Positions 19,327 through 28,803 of a stretch of DNA of 64,000 nucleotides are shown piece after piece (position 1 is the stretch's first letter; every line of letters starts with the position of its first letter). Made by a program: the position numbers and the translations under genes. The notes under the pieces are model-generated. The model saw only the letters and a list, made by a program, of their open reading frames with translations. It searched no databases and was not told the DNA's origin. Source of the DNA: Rhodocyclales bacterium (lineage in GTDB: Bacteria > Pseudomonadota > Gammaproteobacteria > Burkholderiales > Rhodocyclaceae); contig JAQGMF010000003.1 in assembly GCA_028292505.1 (NCBI GenBank), positions 173,808-237,807 of the forward strand, in the 5' to 3' direction.

Positions 19327-20367
19327 TTATGTTGAGAGTTCCGGTTCGAGCCTGCCTAGCAGATGCGCTAACGGATGCAATTCGCGGTAACGCTGGCAAG
19401 TTTTCAAGAGCTGCCTAAATACCAATGGCATGTCCTTGAGGTAACTGTCTTTGCCATCACGGTGATAGAGACGCGCAAAGATTCCCAGGATCTTGATGTG
19501 CCGTTGCGCCCCCATGAATTCGTAGTCGCGATGGAAGTCCGCGAAATCGGCACGGGCTGGCAGGCCGATATCGCGCGCGGTTTCCCAGTAGCGCACCAGC
19601 CAGTCGATCGTCCGTTCCTCTTCCCACTCGATGTAGGCGTCCTTGAAAAGCGAAGCAAGGTCGTAGGTCATGGGGCCGTAGACGGCGTCCTGAAAATCGA
19701 TCACGCCCGGATTCGGATTGCATAACATGAGGTTGCGCGAGTGAAAGTCGCGGTGTACGAATACCTTCGGTTCGGCGAGATTGACATCGAGAATGTGTTC
19801 GAAGACCTGATACAACGCAGCCGTGTCTGCTTCGTTGAGCACTGCGTTCTTGTGACGACCGATGTACCACACGGGTAACAATTCCATCTCGCGCAACAGG
19901 CGCTCGCGGTCGTAGTCGGGCAACACGCCAGGCCGGCTTGCACGCTGGATGCATGCGAGCACGCCAAGTGCATCGGCATACAACGCGTCGGCGTTGGCGC
20001 TTGTCAGTGCCGACAGGTACGTCGTGTCGCCGAGGTCCGAAAGCAACAGAAAACCTTGTTGCAGATCCTGCGAAAAAATGTGCGGAACATGTGCGCCGGC
20101 CGCGGCGAAGAGTTGTGCGACATGCAGGAAGGGCCGACAGTTTTCATGCTCGGGCGGTGCATCCATGACGATGCGTGTGCTGTTGTCATCGAGCAGCCGG
20201 ACGCGGAAGTAACGACGAAAACTTGCGTCGGCAGAGGCCGGCGTGAGTTGCAGAGCGCGTTGCGGAAACTGTTCGGCGAGCCAGTGCTGCAATTGATCGA
20301 AGCGTGAGGTGGCGTGCAAGAGGGGACTCCGGATTGGCTGAAGGGGCGGAGACACTGAGCCCTTCAT
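19327..20367 (-). CDS. amgK: N-acetylmuramate/N-acetylglucosamine kinase (aminoglycoside phosphotransferase fold)
   Basis: 346 residues from the ATG at 20367. The fold of APH-type kinases is clear: ASFRRYFRV near the N-terminus, the catalytic loop VFVHRDFHSRNLML and the metal-binding segment GVIDFQDAVYGPMTYDLASL. AmgK phosphorylates the anomeric position of MurNAc (and GlcNAc) in peptidoglycan recycling, and MurU then adds UMP. It is divergent from lptD, as in many betaproteobacteria, but its partner murU is at the far left of the window. The upstream extension overlaps the lptD promoter region and is not conserved. Confidence 0.87.
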   Translation of the reverse strand: MKGSVSPPLQPIRSPLLHATSRFDQLQHWLAEQFPQRALQLTPASADASFRRYFRVRLLDDNSTRIVMDAPPEHENCRPFLHVAQLFAAAGAHVPHIFSQDLQQGFLLLSDLGDTTYLSALTSANADALYADALGVLACIQRASRPGVLPDYDRERLLREMELLPVWYIGRHKNAVLNEADTAALYQVFEHILDVNLAEPKVFVHRDFHSRNLMLCNPNPGVIDFQDAVYGPMTYDLASLFKDAYIEWEEERTIDWLVRYWETARDIGLPARADFADFHRDYEFMGAQRHIKILGIFARLYHRDGKDSYLKDMPLVFRQLLKTCQRYRELHPLAHLLGRLEPELST

Positions 20368-20579
20368 GTAGAATCCCGGAATCTTAACAAATGCCTCGGC
20401 AAAACGCGGGCACCGTTCAGTAACCCCGGGCCGGCGCAATCGTATTGCCCGGAAATCGGCAACCATACGATGCGGCCTCGCCGATGTTCATTCAACGCGT
20501 GCTCACCCAACCTGAGCCACCAATGGCGCTGCACTCCATGTCCGGATTCCGAACCGTCACAAGCGCTTCACCTCACTGC

Positions 20580-22967
20580 ATGAAAAGCAATGCGCGGCCG
20601 TGCATGAGTCGTATGGGCTTTGCCATACTGGCCTGTTTTTCGGGCGTGGCCAGCGCAGCCAATGTAGAGCCTTTTGCTGCCGCATCCCTTTTGTTCGGTC
20701 AGATCGGTCCGGTTACGGCTGCGGGGCCTGTCGTGAAATCCACGACGGGCAAGACTGCAGATGACATTTATGTCGATGCGGATGCCGTCGATGGGCGCAA
20801 TTCGCTTGAATTGAACGCAGACGGGAAAGTGCACCTGCGGCGCGGCACGCTGACGCTGTATAGCGACCACTTGAAGCTCGATCAGATTCTCAACGAAGTA
20901 ACCGCCGAAGGTAACGTGCGGATGCTGCGGGATAAGGATCGCATCGAAGGGCCGCGCGCCAGGATGAACCTGGATACGCACGTCGGCGAGTTCGAAACAC
21001 CGACTTATCATTTCATGCGGGCCACACCCGTCACGCGGGAAATCCCCTTGGGCACGCCAACGCCAATAGGCCCGGCAAGGCCTGTCGTGGCCTCGGGCAA
21101 GGCTGACCTTCTCGAAATGTTGGGTGAAAACCAGTTTCGATTGCGTCGGGCGACTTATACGACATGTATGGCCGATGACCCAGACTGGTACCTGCGCGTC
21201 AATACGCTCAATCTGGATTACGACCGTGAGCGCGGCGAGGGCATGAATGCCTCCTTGCACTTCAAGGGAGTTCCGATTGCCTATGCGCCCTGGATGGATT
21301 TTCCCCTGAACGGCAGTCGTCAATCGGGTTTGTTGCCACCGACTTTCGGTAGTACATCGAGCACCGGCCTTGACCTGACGCTTCCGTACTATCTCAATCT
21401 TGCGCCTAACTACGATGCCACCATTGCACCACGCTGGATGGGGCGTCGCGGCTTGCAACTCGGCTCCGAGTTTCGCTATCTGACACCTACCGGCAATGGC
21501 AAACTGAGCGGCGAATATTTGTCGCGCGATGATGTGACCCAGACGCAGCGTGGGTTGTTCTCGACGCGCAATTTCCAGGACTTTGGAAATGGGCTGAATG
21601 GTACGGTCGACTTTACCCAGGTCTCAGATCGCAACTATTTTGCTGACCTGAGTTCGCGGATTACCAGCACATCGCAGGCCACGCTCAATCAGCAGCTCGC
21701 GCTGAATTACGGCGGCCTCCCCTGGCTGCCGATGAACATGAATGTGCAGCGCTATCAGACCCTGGTAGGCGTTGCGCCATACTCCCGCGTTCCTCAGATT
21801 GGTGCATCGTTGCTGGTGCCCGATGTAAAAGGGGTGGCAGTGCGCATGCCAATGGAATATGCGCACTTCGAACATCCAACTTTGGATGTCGGGCAGCGCA
21901 CGGTGGCCTATCCGCAGCTGGCCTTGCCTTTGCAGCTTTCGTACGGCTTCTTTACGCCGAAAATCGGTGTGCATCTCTCGGAGTACGATATATCGCGCCG
22001 GACGACTACCGGGCCCAACCGACTGGAGCGCTCGATACCAATCTTCTCCGTCGATACCGGTCTGAACTTCGAGCGGAGTATCAAGTTCGGTAACGAGGAT
22101 TTCACCCAGACGCTGGAGCCGCGCCTGTACTACGTGCGCGCCACCTACCGCGATCAGAGCGCATTTCCCGTGTTTGATACGGCTAGGGCCGACTTTAATT
22201 TCGCGCAGCTGTTTTCGGAAAACATCTACTCCGGGAGCGATCGGATTTCCGATTCGAACCAGCTTACTTCAGCGGTGACGACGCGCTTCATTGCAGATGA
22301 GACCGGCGCTGAATATGTGCGCATGGCGCTCGGACAACGCTTCTATTTCCGCGATCAGAAAGTCACGCTGCCGGGCGAAACGCCACGCGAAGGCCGTATT
22401 GCCGACTGGCTGGGTCTGGTATCGGGTCGTGTGGCTCAACATACGTGGATCGATACGGCTTACCAATACAACCCGCGCGAACATCGCAGCGAACGTGGCG
22501 CCTTATCGTTGCGCTATCAACCGCAGGCGGCCCGGGTCATCTCGGGCAGCTATCGTTACGAGCGCACGACATGCTCCGACATACTCAACGTGGCATGCGG
22601 TGCGCGCGACCTCGACATTTCCGCGCAATGGCCGCTATGGGGCAGTTGGTATGGTGTGGGTCGCTATAACCGCAATCTGAAAGATCACACACTGAGCGAG
22701 GCACTCGCGGGCCTGGAGTACAAGGCCGACTGCTGGGTGCTGCGCATGGTCTGGCAAACCTTGCTGACGACGAAGTCCGTCGATCCAAATACACCCAATA
22801 CGAAACAGTCGCGGAACAACGCGGTGTTCCTGCAACTCGAATTCGATGGTCTGGCTTCGATCGGATCGAGCCCGGTGCAATTGCTCAAGCGCAGCATCGG
22901 CGGCTACAGCAAGGTTAACGACAATGGTGTCGGCGATCCGGTATTCGGCACGGGCAACGATCAGTGA
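20580..22967 (+). CDS. lptD: LPS assembly outer-membrane protein
   Basis: 795 residues with the start chosen at ATG 20580. This gives a compact signal peptide (MKSNARPCMSRMGFAILACFSGVASAA); earlier ATGs at 20484 and 20523 stay in frame and cannot be excluded. The N-terminal part (VHLRRGTLTLYSDHLKLDQ, AEGNVRMLRDKDRIEGPRA) is the OstA/LptA-like periplasmic jellyroll, and the rest is the C-terminal outer-membrane barrel. Paired cysteines occur at YTTCMADD and late in the barrel (TTCSDILNVAC, KADCW), consistent with LptD disulfides that depend on Dsb proteins. With LptE it inserts LPS into the outer leaflet. The surA gene overlaps the end region. Confidence 0.93.
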   Translation: MKSNARPCMSRMGFAILACFSGVASAANVEPFAAASLLFGQIGPVTAAGPVVKSTTGKTADDIYVDADAVDGRNSLELNADGKVHLRRGTLTLYSDHLKLDQILNEVTAEGNVRMLRDKDRIEGPRARMNLDTHVGEFETPTYHFMRATPVTREIPLGTPTPIGPARPVVASGKADLLEMLGENQFRLRRATYTTCMADDPDWYLRVNTLNLDYDRERGEGMNASLHFKGVPIAYAPWMDFPLNGSRQSGLLPPTFGSTSSTGLDLTLPYYLNLAPNYDATIAPRWMGRRGLQLGSEFRYLTPTGNGKLSGEYLSRDDVTQTQRGLFSTRNFQDFGNGLNGTVDFTQVSDRNYFADLSSRITSTSQATLNQQLALNYGGLPWLPMNMNVQRYQTLVGVAPYSRVPQIGASLLVPDVKGVAVRMPMEYAHFEHPTLDVGQRTVAYPQLALPLQLSYGFFTPKIGVHLSEYDISRRTTTGPNRLERSIPIFSVDTGLNFERSIKFGNEDFTQTLEPRLYYVRATYRDQSAFPVFDTARADFNFAQLFSENIYSGSDRISDSNQLTSAVTTRFIADETGAEYVRMALGQRFYFRDQKVTLPGETPREGRIADWLGLVSGRVAQHTWIDTAYQYNPREHRSERGALSLRYQPQAARVISGSYRYERTTCSDILNVACGARDLDISAQWPLWGSWYGVGRYNRNLKDHTLSEALAGLEYKADCWVLRMVWQTLLTTKSVDPNTPNTKQSRNNAVFLQLEFDGLASIGSSPVQLLKRSIGGYSKVNDNGVGDPVFGTGNDQ

Positions 22968-23011
22968 TGCCGTATGAATATGTGGAACAAGAATTTGTGG
23001 AGTACGTCAAC

Positions 23012-24331
23012 GTGAGTCTATTTTCAAGTATGTGTCGCAAAGCTGTAACTGCCGTCCTGGCTACTGTCGCACTATTGCTGGCTGCGCCACCGCTCTCTGC
23101 GGCGACGACGGCATTGGATCGCATCGTGGCGGTGACCAATGACGAAGTCATAACCTGGTCCGAGCTCAGCGAGCGCACGGATCGGTTCATGCAGCAATTG
23201 CGTCAGCAGGGCACCGCCTTGCCGCCGCGTGATCAAGCCGAACGCCAGGTGCTCGATCGCATGATTCTCGAGCGTCTGCAACTGCAGCGCGCACGCACCA
23301 GCGGCATCCGTGTCGACGAGGTGACGCTCGAGCGTGCACTGCAGCGCATCGCCGAGCAGAATAATCTGACAACCGCGCGTTTCCGCGAAGCGCTGGAGAA
23401 ACAGGAAGGCGTCAAGTGGGCGAACTTTCGCGAAGACATTCGCAACGAAATCCTGATCAGCCGTCTGCGCGAACGCGACGTCGATAGCCGGATCCAGGTC
23501 AGCGACGCAGAAGTCGATGCCGCGCTGGCCTCGCCCGAAGCCCAGGCAGGCAGTCGGGAGTATCTCATTTCGCATATTTTCCTGCGTGCTCCAGAAGGCG
23601 CTACGCCAGAGGCGTGGACGCGCTTGTCCGCACGCGCCAGTGAAATCATGCGCCTGGTGGGGCAGGGCGATGACTTTGCCAAGCTGGCTGCCGCCTTCTC
23701 CGACGGCAAGGATGCAATGCAGGGTGGCTCGCTCGAATGGCGGCCTTTGCAAGGTTTGCCGTCCATATTTGCCGACGAAGTCGTCAAGATGAAAGTGGGG
23801 CAGGTCAGCGGCGTACTACGCAGTCCGGCAGGCCTGCATGTTTTTAAATTGATGGATATGCACGATGGCAAGCAGTCGGCCGCGCTCAAGGTCGAACAGA
23901 CGCATGCACGCCACATTCTTTTGCGTGCCGCCGACGCATTGAATGAAGAGGACGCCAAGCACCGACTGAGCGATCTGCGCCAGCGCATCCTAGCCGGCGC
24001 GAAGTTCGAAGACGTCGCGCGCACCAATTCGAGTGATGCATCCGCAGCGCAGGGCGGCGATCTAGGCTGGCTCTCGCCCGGCGATACTGTGCCGGATTTC
24101 GAGCGTGCGATGAATACGCTGAAGAATGGCGAAGTCAGCGAGCCGGTCCAGTCACCTTTCGGTTGGCACATCATTCAGGTCATTGAGCGTCGCAATGTCG
24201 ATGTCAGTGGCGAGCGCCGTCGTCTCGACGCGCGTCAGTCCTTGCGCCAGCGCAAGTCGGATGAAGCCTACGAAGCATGGCTGCGCGACTTGCGCGACGA
24301 ATCCTTCGTCGAGTTGCGTTACAGCGAGTAG
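23012..24331 (+). CDS. surA: periplasmic peptidyl-prolyl isomerase/chaperone SurA
   Basis: 439 residues from a GTG at 23012, nine bases after GGAG, giving the signal peptide SLFSSMCRKAVTAVLATVALLLAA. Longer reading from GTG 22964 or ATG 22967, overlapping the lptD stop, is possible. The N-terminal chaperone region starts LDRIVAVTNDEVITWSEL. Two parvulin domains follow: SREYLISHIFLRAP to HVFKLMD, and THARHILLRA to FGWHIIQVIERR. SurA escorts outer-membrane proteins, including LptD, to the Bam complex. Gene order lptD-surA-pdxA-rsmA is conserved. Confidence 0.95.
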   Translation: MSLFSSMCRKAVTAVLATVALLLAAPPLSAATTALDRIVAVTNDEVITWSELSERTDRFMQQLRQQGTALPPRDQAERQVLDRMILERLQLQRARTSGIRVDEVTLERALQRIAEQNNLTTARFREALEKQEGVKWANFREDIRNEILISRLRERDVDSRIQVSDAEVDAALASPEAQAGSREYLISHIFLRAPEGATPEAWTRLSARASEIMRLVGQGDDFAKLAAAFSDGKDAMQGGSLEWRPLQGLPSIFADEVVKMKVGQVSGVLRSPAGLHVFKLMDMHDGKQSAALKVEQTHARHILLRAADALNEEDAKHRLSDLRQRILAGAKFEDVARTNSSDASAAQGGDLGWLSPGDTVPDFERAMNTLKNGEVSEPVQSPFGWHIIQVIERRNVDVSGERRRLDARQSLRQRKSDEAYEAWLRDLRDESFVELRYSE

Positions 24332-24340
24332 TGGTGTCGC

Positions 24341-25360
24341 ATGAAAGCCCAGCCCAGCATCGCGATCACCAGTGGAGAGCCGGCCGGCATCGGGCCGGAG
24401 CTGTGCATCATGCTGGCGGGACGACAATGGCCTGCGCGCCTGGTGCTGATTGGTGATGCGGAGCTGCTGAGCCGTCGCGCAGCGGATGTGGGGCTGCATG
24501 TGGGTTTGCGTCATTACAAGGAAGACAATGCGGCACTGCCCGGTACCCTGGAAGTGCAGCACGTGCCCCTCGCCGTGCCGGCGCAAGCCGGCGTGCTCGA
24601 TGCGCGCAATGCGCGTTACGTGCTCAACACACTGGACGTGGCGATCGGTGGTTGCCTGAAGGGCGAGTTCGACGCAATGGTCACAGCGCCAGTACAGAAA
24701 AGCATCATCAATGACGCTGGCATTCCTTTTTCCGGTCACACCGAATATCTCGCCGAGCGCACCGCCACGCCCACGGTGGTCATGATGCTGGCCGGCGAAT
24801 ATGGTGGCAGCGACGGCGTGCCGCCGAGCTGGATGCGCGTTGCTTTGGCGACCACGCACTTACCACTGTCGGCAGTCCCCGCCGCTATCACGCCCGATTT
24901 GCTGGAACGCACACTACGCATTTTGCATGCGGACCTGCGCGACAAGTTCGGTTTTGCCGAGCCGCGCATTCTCGTTGCCGGGCTCAACCCGCACGCTGGC
25001 GAAGGCGGCCACATGGGACGCGAAGAAATCGAGGTGATCGAGCCGGTCCTGTCGTGTTTGCGGCAAGAGGGTATGCAGCTTATCGGGCCCATGCCGGCCG
25101 ACACCCTCTTCGTGCCACGCCAGCTCGCGCGCGGCGATGCGGTGTTGGCGATGTATCACGATCAGGGATTGGCGACCCTCAAGTTCGCCACCTTCGGCGG
25201 CGGTATCAACGTTACGCTCGGCCTGCCCATCATTCGCACCTCGGTCGACCATGGCACAGCGCTCGACCTGGCAGGCACCGGCCGCGCCGATCCAGGCAGT
25301 CTGCACGCAGCCATCGATTGCGCGTTGGCGATGCTGGACGCACAACAAATTCACTCATGA
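24341..25360 (+). CDS. pdxA: 4-hydroxythreonine-4-phosphate dehydrogenase
   Basis: 339 residues. Typical features are the start [18 protein letters not shown], the [12 protein letters not shown] segment, the metal-binding [13 protein letters not shown] and the late [36 protein letters not shown] block. The enzyme oxidises 4-phosphohydroxy-threonine in pyridoxal phosphate synthesis. It starts 9 bases after surA and its stop overlaps the next start (ATGA), indicating coupled translation. Confidence 0.97.
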   Translation: MKAQPSIAITSGEPAGIGPELCIMLAGRQWPARLVLIGDAELLSRRAADVGLHVGLRHYKEDNAALPGTLEVQHVPLAVPAQAGVLDARNARYVLNTLDVAIGGCLKGEFDAMVTAPVQKSIINDAGIPFSGHTEYLAERTATPTVVMMLAGEYGGSDGVPPSWMRVALATTHLPLSAVPAAITPDLLERTLRILHADLRDKFGFAEPRILVAGLNPHAGEGGHMGREEIEVIEPVLSCLRQEGMQLIGPMPADTLFVPRQLARGDAVLAMYHDQGLATLKFATFGGGINVTLGLPIIRTSVDHGTALDLAGTGRADPGSLHAAIDCALAMLDAQQIHS

Positions 25361-26262
25361 ACAGAAGAAATTTCGTCGGGCTATTGCCTGCAGCGGTTTT
25401 GCTGCAAGCCTGCACAAGCGTGCAACCCAAGCCGGTTGCCGTGGAGACTGTCGGTCCCACCGTCACCGTGCCGCCTGTGCCCAAACCAAAACCCAAGTTG
25501 GGCTTGGCGCTGGGCGGCGGTGCCGCGCGCGGCTTTGCCCACATCGGTGTCATCAAGGCACTGGAGACCAATGGTCTGGCGCCGGACATCATCGTCGGCA
25601 CCAGCGTCGGTGCCGTGGTCGGTAGTCTTTACGCGGCCGGTTTCGATGTTTTCGAGTTGCAGAAGATCGCTATCCAGCTCGAAGAAAATTCCCTCACTGA
25701 CTGGTCGATTTTTGAGCGAGGCTTCGTCAAAGGGGAGGCGCTTGAGCGCTTCATCAATCAGCAAGTCGGCAATCGCCCGATCGAGCAACTCAAGCGGAAA
25801 TTTGCCGCTGTGGCAACAGATCTGGCGGCAGGCGAGGCGGTGGTGTTTTCGTCGGGCAATACTGGCACGGCCGTGCGCGCATCGGCGTCCATCCCCGGCG
25901 TGTTTTCGCCCGTTGTCATTCGCGGACGCGAATACGTCGACGGCGGTCTGGTCAGTCCCATTCCGGTCAAGGCAGCGCGCCAGCTCGGCGCCGACATCGT
26001 CATCGCCGTGGATATTTCAGCGAAACCCTCTGGCAAGAGAAACCAGGGCAGCATCGACCTGCTGCTCGATACCATCGCCGTGATGGCACACACCATTGCC
26101 CAGCATGAACTGGAGAATGCTGACGTCATCATCCGGCCAGATATGCTGGGCTTGGCGGCCACCAATTTCCAGCAGCGCAACGAGGCGATTCTGCAGGGGG
26201 AGCGTGTGGGCTTTGCGGCCATTGCACGCGTCAGGGAAAAGCTCGCCGCGGCGAGCCGCTGA
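25357..26262 (+). CDS. patatin-like phospholipase lipoprotein (RssA type)
   Basis: 301 residues from the ATG at 25357, overlapping the pdxA stop by 4 bases. The N-terminus [19 protein letters not shown] is a lipoprotein signal with lipobox LQAC and Cys19; a Pro/Val-rich linker follows. The patatin core shows the oxyanion loop GGGAARG (53-59), the nucleophile elbow GTSVG with Ser83 and the catalytic Asp in VDGG (Asp195). It likely acts on phospholipids at the membrane; its exact substrate is unknown. It is an extra member inside the conserved pdxA-rsmA operon, one base before rsmA. Confidence 0.9.
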   Translation: MNRRNFVGLLPAAVLLQACTSVQPKPVAVETVGPTVTVPPVPKPKPKLGLALGGGAARGFAHIGVIKALETNGLAPDIIVGTSVGAVVGSLYAAGFDVFELQKIAIQLEENSLTDWSIFERGFVKGEALERFINQQVGNRPIEQLKRKFAAVATDLAAGEAVVFSSGNTGTAVRASASIPGVFSPVVIRGREYVDGGLVSPIPVKAARQLGADIVIAVDISAKPSGKRNQGSIDLLLDTIAVMAHTIAQHELENADVIIRPDMLGLAATNFQQRNEAILQGERVGFAAIARVREKLAAASR

Positions 26263-26263
26263 T

Positions 26264-27067
26264 ATGGCAAATGGGTATCAAGGGCCGCAGCGCCATGAGG
26301 GTCACACAGCACGCAAACGTTTCGGTCAGAATTTTCTGGTCGATAAAGAAATCATCGCGCAGATCGTCTCATCCATCGCTCCCAAGCCGGGCGAGTCCGT
26401 CGTCGAGATCGGCCCCGGCTTGGGGGCGCTCACAGTCCCTTTGCTGGCGGCTTGTGGCAAGCTGCATGTCGTCGAAATCGATCGCGATCTCATCGCACGT
26501 TTGCATCAAACCTATTCGTCAGAGCAGGTCACGGTGCACGAGGGCGATGCCCTCAAATTCGACTTTTCCGGTTTGCCGGCACCGCTGCGCGTGGTGGGCA
26601 ATCTGCCCTACAATATTTCCACGCCGCTGCTGTTTCATCTCGCCGACTATGCTGAACGGGTACGCGACATGACCTTCATGCTGCAAAAGGAAGTCGTGCA
26701 GCGCATGGTGGCTGCGCCGGGTGAGGAAGCTTATGGGCGCCTCTCGGTGATGCTGCAGTATCGCTATGCGATGGCCCATCTGTTCGACGTGCCGGGCAGT
26801 GCTTTCAACCCGCCGCCCAAGGTGACTTCGGCCATTGTCTACATGCGGCCCCTGCCGGTGGAGTCGCTCAAGTGTATCGATACCGAGCTGTTGGGGCAGA
26901 TCGTGATGGCGGCATTCGGACAGCGCCGCAAGACACTGCGCAATACCTTGCGGCCCTGGCTGGAAGTCGACGACTACACGCAACTGGGGATCGATCCGGG
27001 CGAGCGCGGCGAACGACTTTCCGTGACAGACTTTGTGCGCATTGCTAACTACATCCGGACACGCTGA
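26264..27067 (+). CDS. rsmA: 16S rRNA dimethyladenosine transferase
   Basis: 267 residues from the ATG at 26264. RKRFGQNFLVD opens the family signature, then the SAM site EIGPGLGALT, acidic VVEIDRDL, and the catalytic NLPYNIS motif. A C-terminal domain with FGQRRKTLRNTL completes it. It dimethylates two adjacent adenines near the 3' end of 16S rRNA. It is tightly packed after the patatin gene and before rfbC. Confidence 0.97.
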   Translation: MANGYQGPQRHEGHTARKRFGQNFLVDKEIIAQIVSSIAPKPGESVVEIGPGLGALTVPLLAACGKLHVVEIDRDLIARLHQTYSSEQVTVHEGDALKFDFSGLPAPLRVVGNLPYNISTPLLFHLADYAERVRDMTFMLQKEVVQRMVAAPGEEAYGRLSVMLQYRYAMAHLFDVPGSAFNPPPKVTSAIVYMRPLPVESLKCIDTELLGQIVMAAFGQRRKTLRNTLRPWLEVDDYTQLGIDPGERGERLSVTDFVRIANYIRTR

Positions 27068-27074
27068 AAACATC

Positions 27075-27623
27075 ATGAACGTTATTCCGACAAGTATCCC
27101 CGATGTTCTGATCATGGAGCCGCGCGTGTTTGGCGACGCGCGTGGCTTCTTCCTCGAAAGCTTCAACGCGCGCGCATTCAGCGCGGCGGTTGGCAGAGAC
27201 GTCAATTTCGTGCAGGACAATCATTCGCGCTCGCAGCGGGGCGTGCTGCGTGGCTTGCATTATCAACTGCACAAGCCGCAAGCCAAACTGGTGCGCGTGA
27301 CGCGCGGTAGTGTTTGCGATGTGGCAGTCGACCTGCGACGCGGCTCGTCGTATTTCGGGCAAGCCGTCGTCGTCGAATTGAGCGAGGAAAACAATCGCCA
27401 GCTGTGGTTGCCGGAGGGCTTTGCGCATGGCTTCCTGGTTCTGTCCGAAAGCGCCGACTTTCTCTACAAAGCCTCGGATTTTTATGCGCCGGACGACGAG
27501 CGATGCCTGCTGTGGAACGACCCTGCCTTGAATATCGAATGGCCGTTGGAGGGGCTCGTCCCGCAGCTGTCGGCCAAGGATCTGCTCGGGAAACCACTGG
27601 CGGAGTGCGAAGTGTTCGCGTGA
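27075..27623 (+). CDS. rfbC: dTDP-4-dehydrorhamnose 3,5-epimerase
   Basis: 182 residues from the ATG at 27075. The cupin fold has FFLESFNARAFS, FVQDNHSRSQRGVLRGLHYQ with the catalytic His region, GSVCDVAVDLRRGS and LWLPEGFAHGFLVLS with the active-site Tyr region FLYKASDFYAP. It makes dTDP-L-rhamnose precursor for surface polysaccharide. The usual partners rfbA, rfbB and rfbD are not here, so it is an isolated copy, 7 bases after rsmA. Confidence 0.95.
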   Translation: MNVIPTSIPDVLIMEPRVFGDARGFFLESFNARAFSAAVGRDVNFVQDNHSRSQRGVLRGLHYQLHKPQAKLVRVTRGSVCDVAVDLRRGSSYFGQAVVVELSEENNRQLWLPEGFAHGFLVLSESADFLYKASDFYAPDDERCLLWNDPALNIEWPLEGLVPQLSAKDLLGKPLAECEVFA

Positions 27624-27722
27624 GCATGCCGATTGCTACGAAATGCGTGGCTATAGGGCATGTGTCACAGTCGGCAAATGTCCGCCCGCTAAACTGATGG
27701 ACTTTTGAAGCACGGAGTATTC

Positions 27723-28739
27723 ATGTCTTGCATTCTCGTGACCGGCGGGGCCGGGTATATCGGCAGCCATACCTGTGTCGAACTGCTCAATGCAGGTTAT
27801 GACGTTGTCGTCGTCGATAATCTCTGCAATAGCAAAGCCGAATCGCTACGGCGCGTTGAAGAAATTACCGGCCGCAAGCTGCGTGCATTCCACCAGATCG
27901 ACGTCGGTGACCGCGATGCCTTGACCCAGGTATTCCAGGCGCATCAGATCGACGCCGTCATTCACTTCGCGGGACTCAAGGCCGTCGGCGAGTCTGTGGC
28001 CCAGCCGCTGCGTTATTACGCCAACAATATTGCCGGAACGGTGGCACTCGCCGAAGTCATGTCCGCGGCCGGCGTGAAGTCGCTGGTGTTCAGTTCGTCC
28101 GCCACGGTGTATGGCGATCCGGCGAGTGTGCCGATCCGCGAGGATTTCCCCACCGGTCCGACCAATCCCTATGGCCGCACCAAGTGGATGCTGGAATTCA
28201 TACTACGCGATCTGGCGGTTGCCGATCCGCAATGGCACATCGGTTTACTGCGCTACTTCAACCCGGTCGGCGCGCACCCTTCCGGGCGCATTGGTGAAGA
28301 TCCCAATGGCATACCGAACAATCTGATGCCCTTCGTCAGCCAAGTGGCGGTGGGCAAGCGCGAGAAACTCAGCGTGTTCGGCGGCGACTATGCGACGGTC
28401 GACGGCACCGGCGTGCGCGATTACATTCATGTTGTCGATCTGGCGCTCGGCCATGTACGCGCGGTGCAACGCCTGACCGAACGCAGCGGGGTGCTCACCG
28501 TGAATCTCGGCACTGGCCGTGGTTATTCCGTGCTTGAGGTGGTCAAGGCTTTCGAGACGGCAAGCGGCAGGGCCGTGCCGTACCAGATCGTCGATCGGCG
28601 CGCCGGCGACGTGGCGCAATGCTATGCCGAGACCGTACTCGCCGCACAGGAGTTGGGCTGGCAGGCCGCACGCGGTATCGAGGAAATGTGCGCGGACACC
28701 TGGCGCTGGCAGCGTGCCAATCCGAACGGTTTTGAATAA
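27723..28739 (+). CDS. galE: UDP-glucose 4-epimerase
   Basis: 338 residues from the ATG at 27723, with GGAG upstream. The Rossmann motif [10 protein letters not shown] is at the N-terminus, the catalytic Ser in [11 protein letters not shown], and the YGRTK YxxxK motif follows, with the late [13 protein letters not shown] block. It interconverts UDP-glucose and UDP-galactose, feeding cell-surface glycans. It reads with rfbC and manC, forming a small sugar-nucleotide group. Confidence 0.95.
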   Translation: MSCILVTGGAGYIGSHTCVELLNAGYDVVVVDNLCNSKAESLRRVEEITGRKLRAFHQIDVGDRDALTQVFQAHQIDAVIHFAGLKAVGESVAQPLRYYANNIAGTVALAEVMSAAGVKSLVFSSSATVYGDPASVPIREDFPTGPTNPYGRTKWMLEFILRDLAVADPQWHIGLLRYFNPVGAHPSGRIGEDPNGIPNNLMPFVSQVAVGKREKLSVFGGDYATVDGTGVRDYIHVVDLALGHVRAVQRLTERSGVLTVNLGTGRGYSVLEVVKAFETASGRAVPYQIVDRRAGDVAQCYAETVLAAQELGWQAARGIEEMCADTWRWQRANPNGFE

Positions 28740-28803
28740 TGTTAGGGTGCAGCACGTTGTTCCCTGCGCCCTGAAGCGTTGAATTCTATATTTGGAGCAT
28801 GAG

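Noticed and set aside
19144..19330. Sigma-54 -24/-12 promoter before amt
   Set aside because: The best candidate keeps GG and GC at the right spacing but lacks the conserved TTGC, so it was not listed as a feature.
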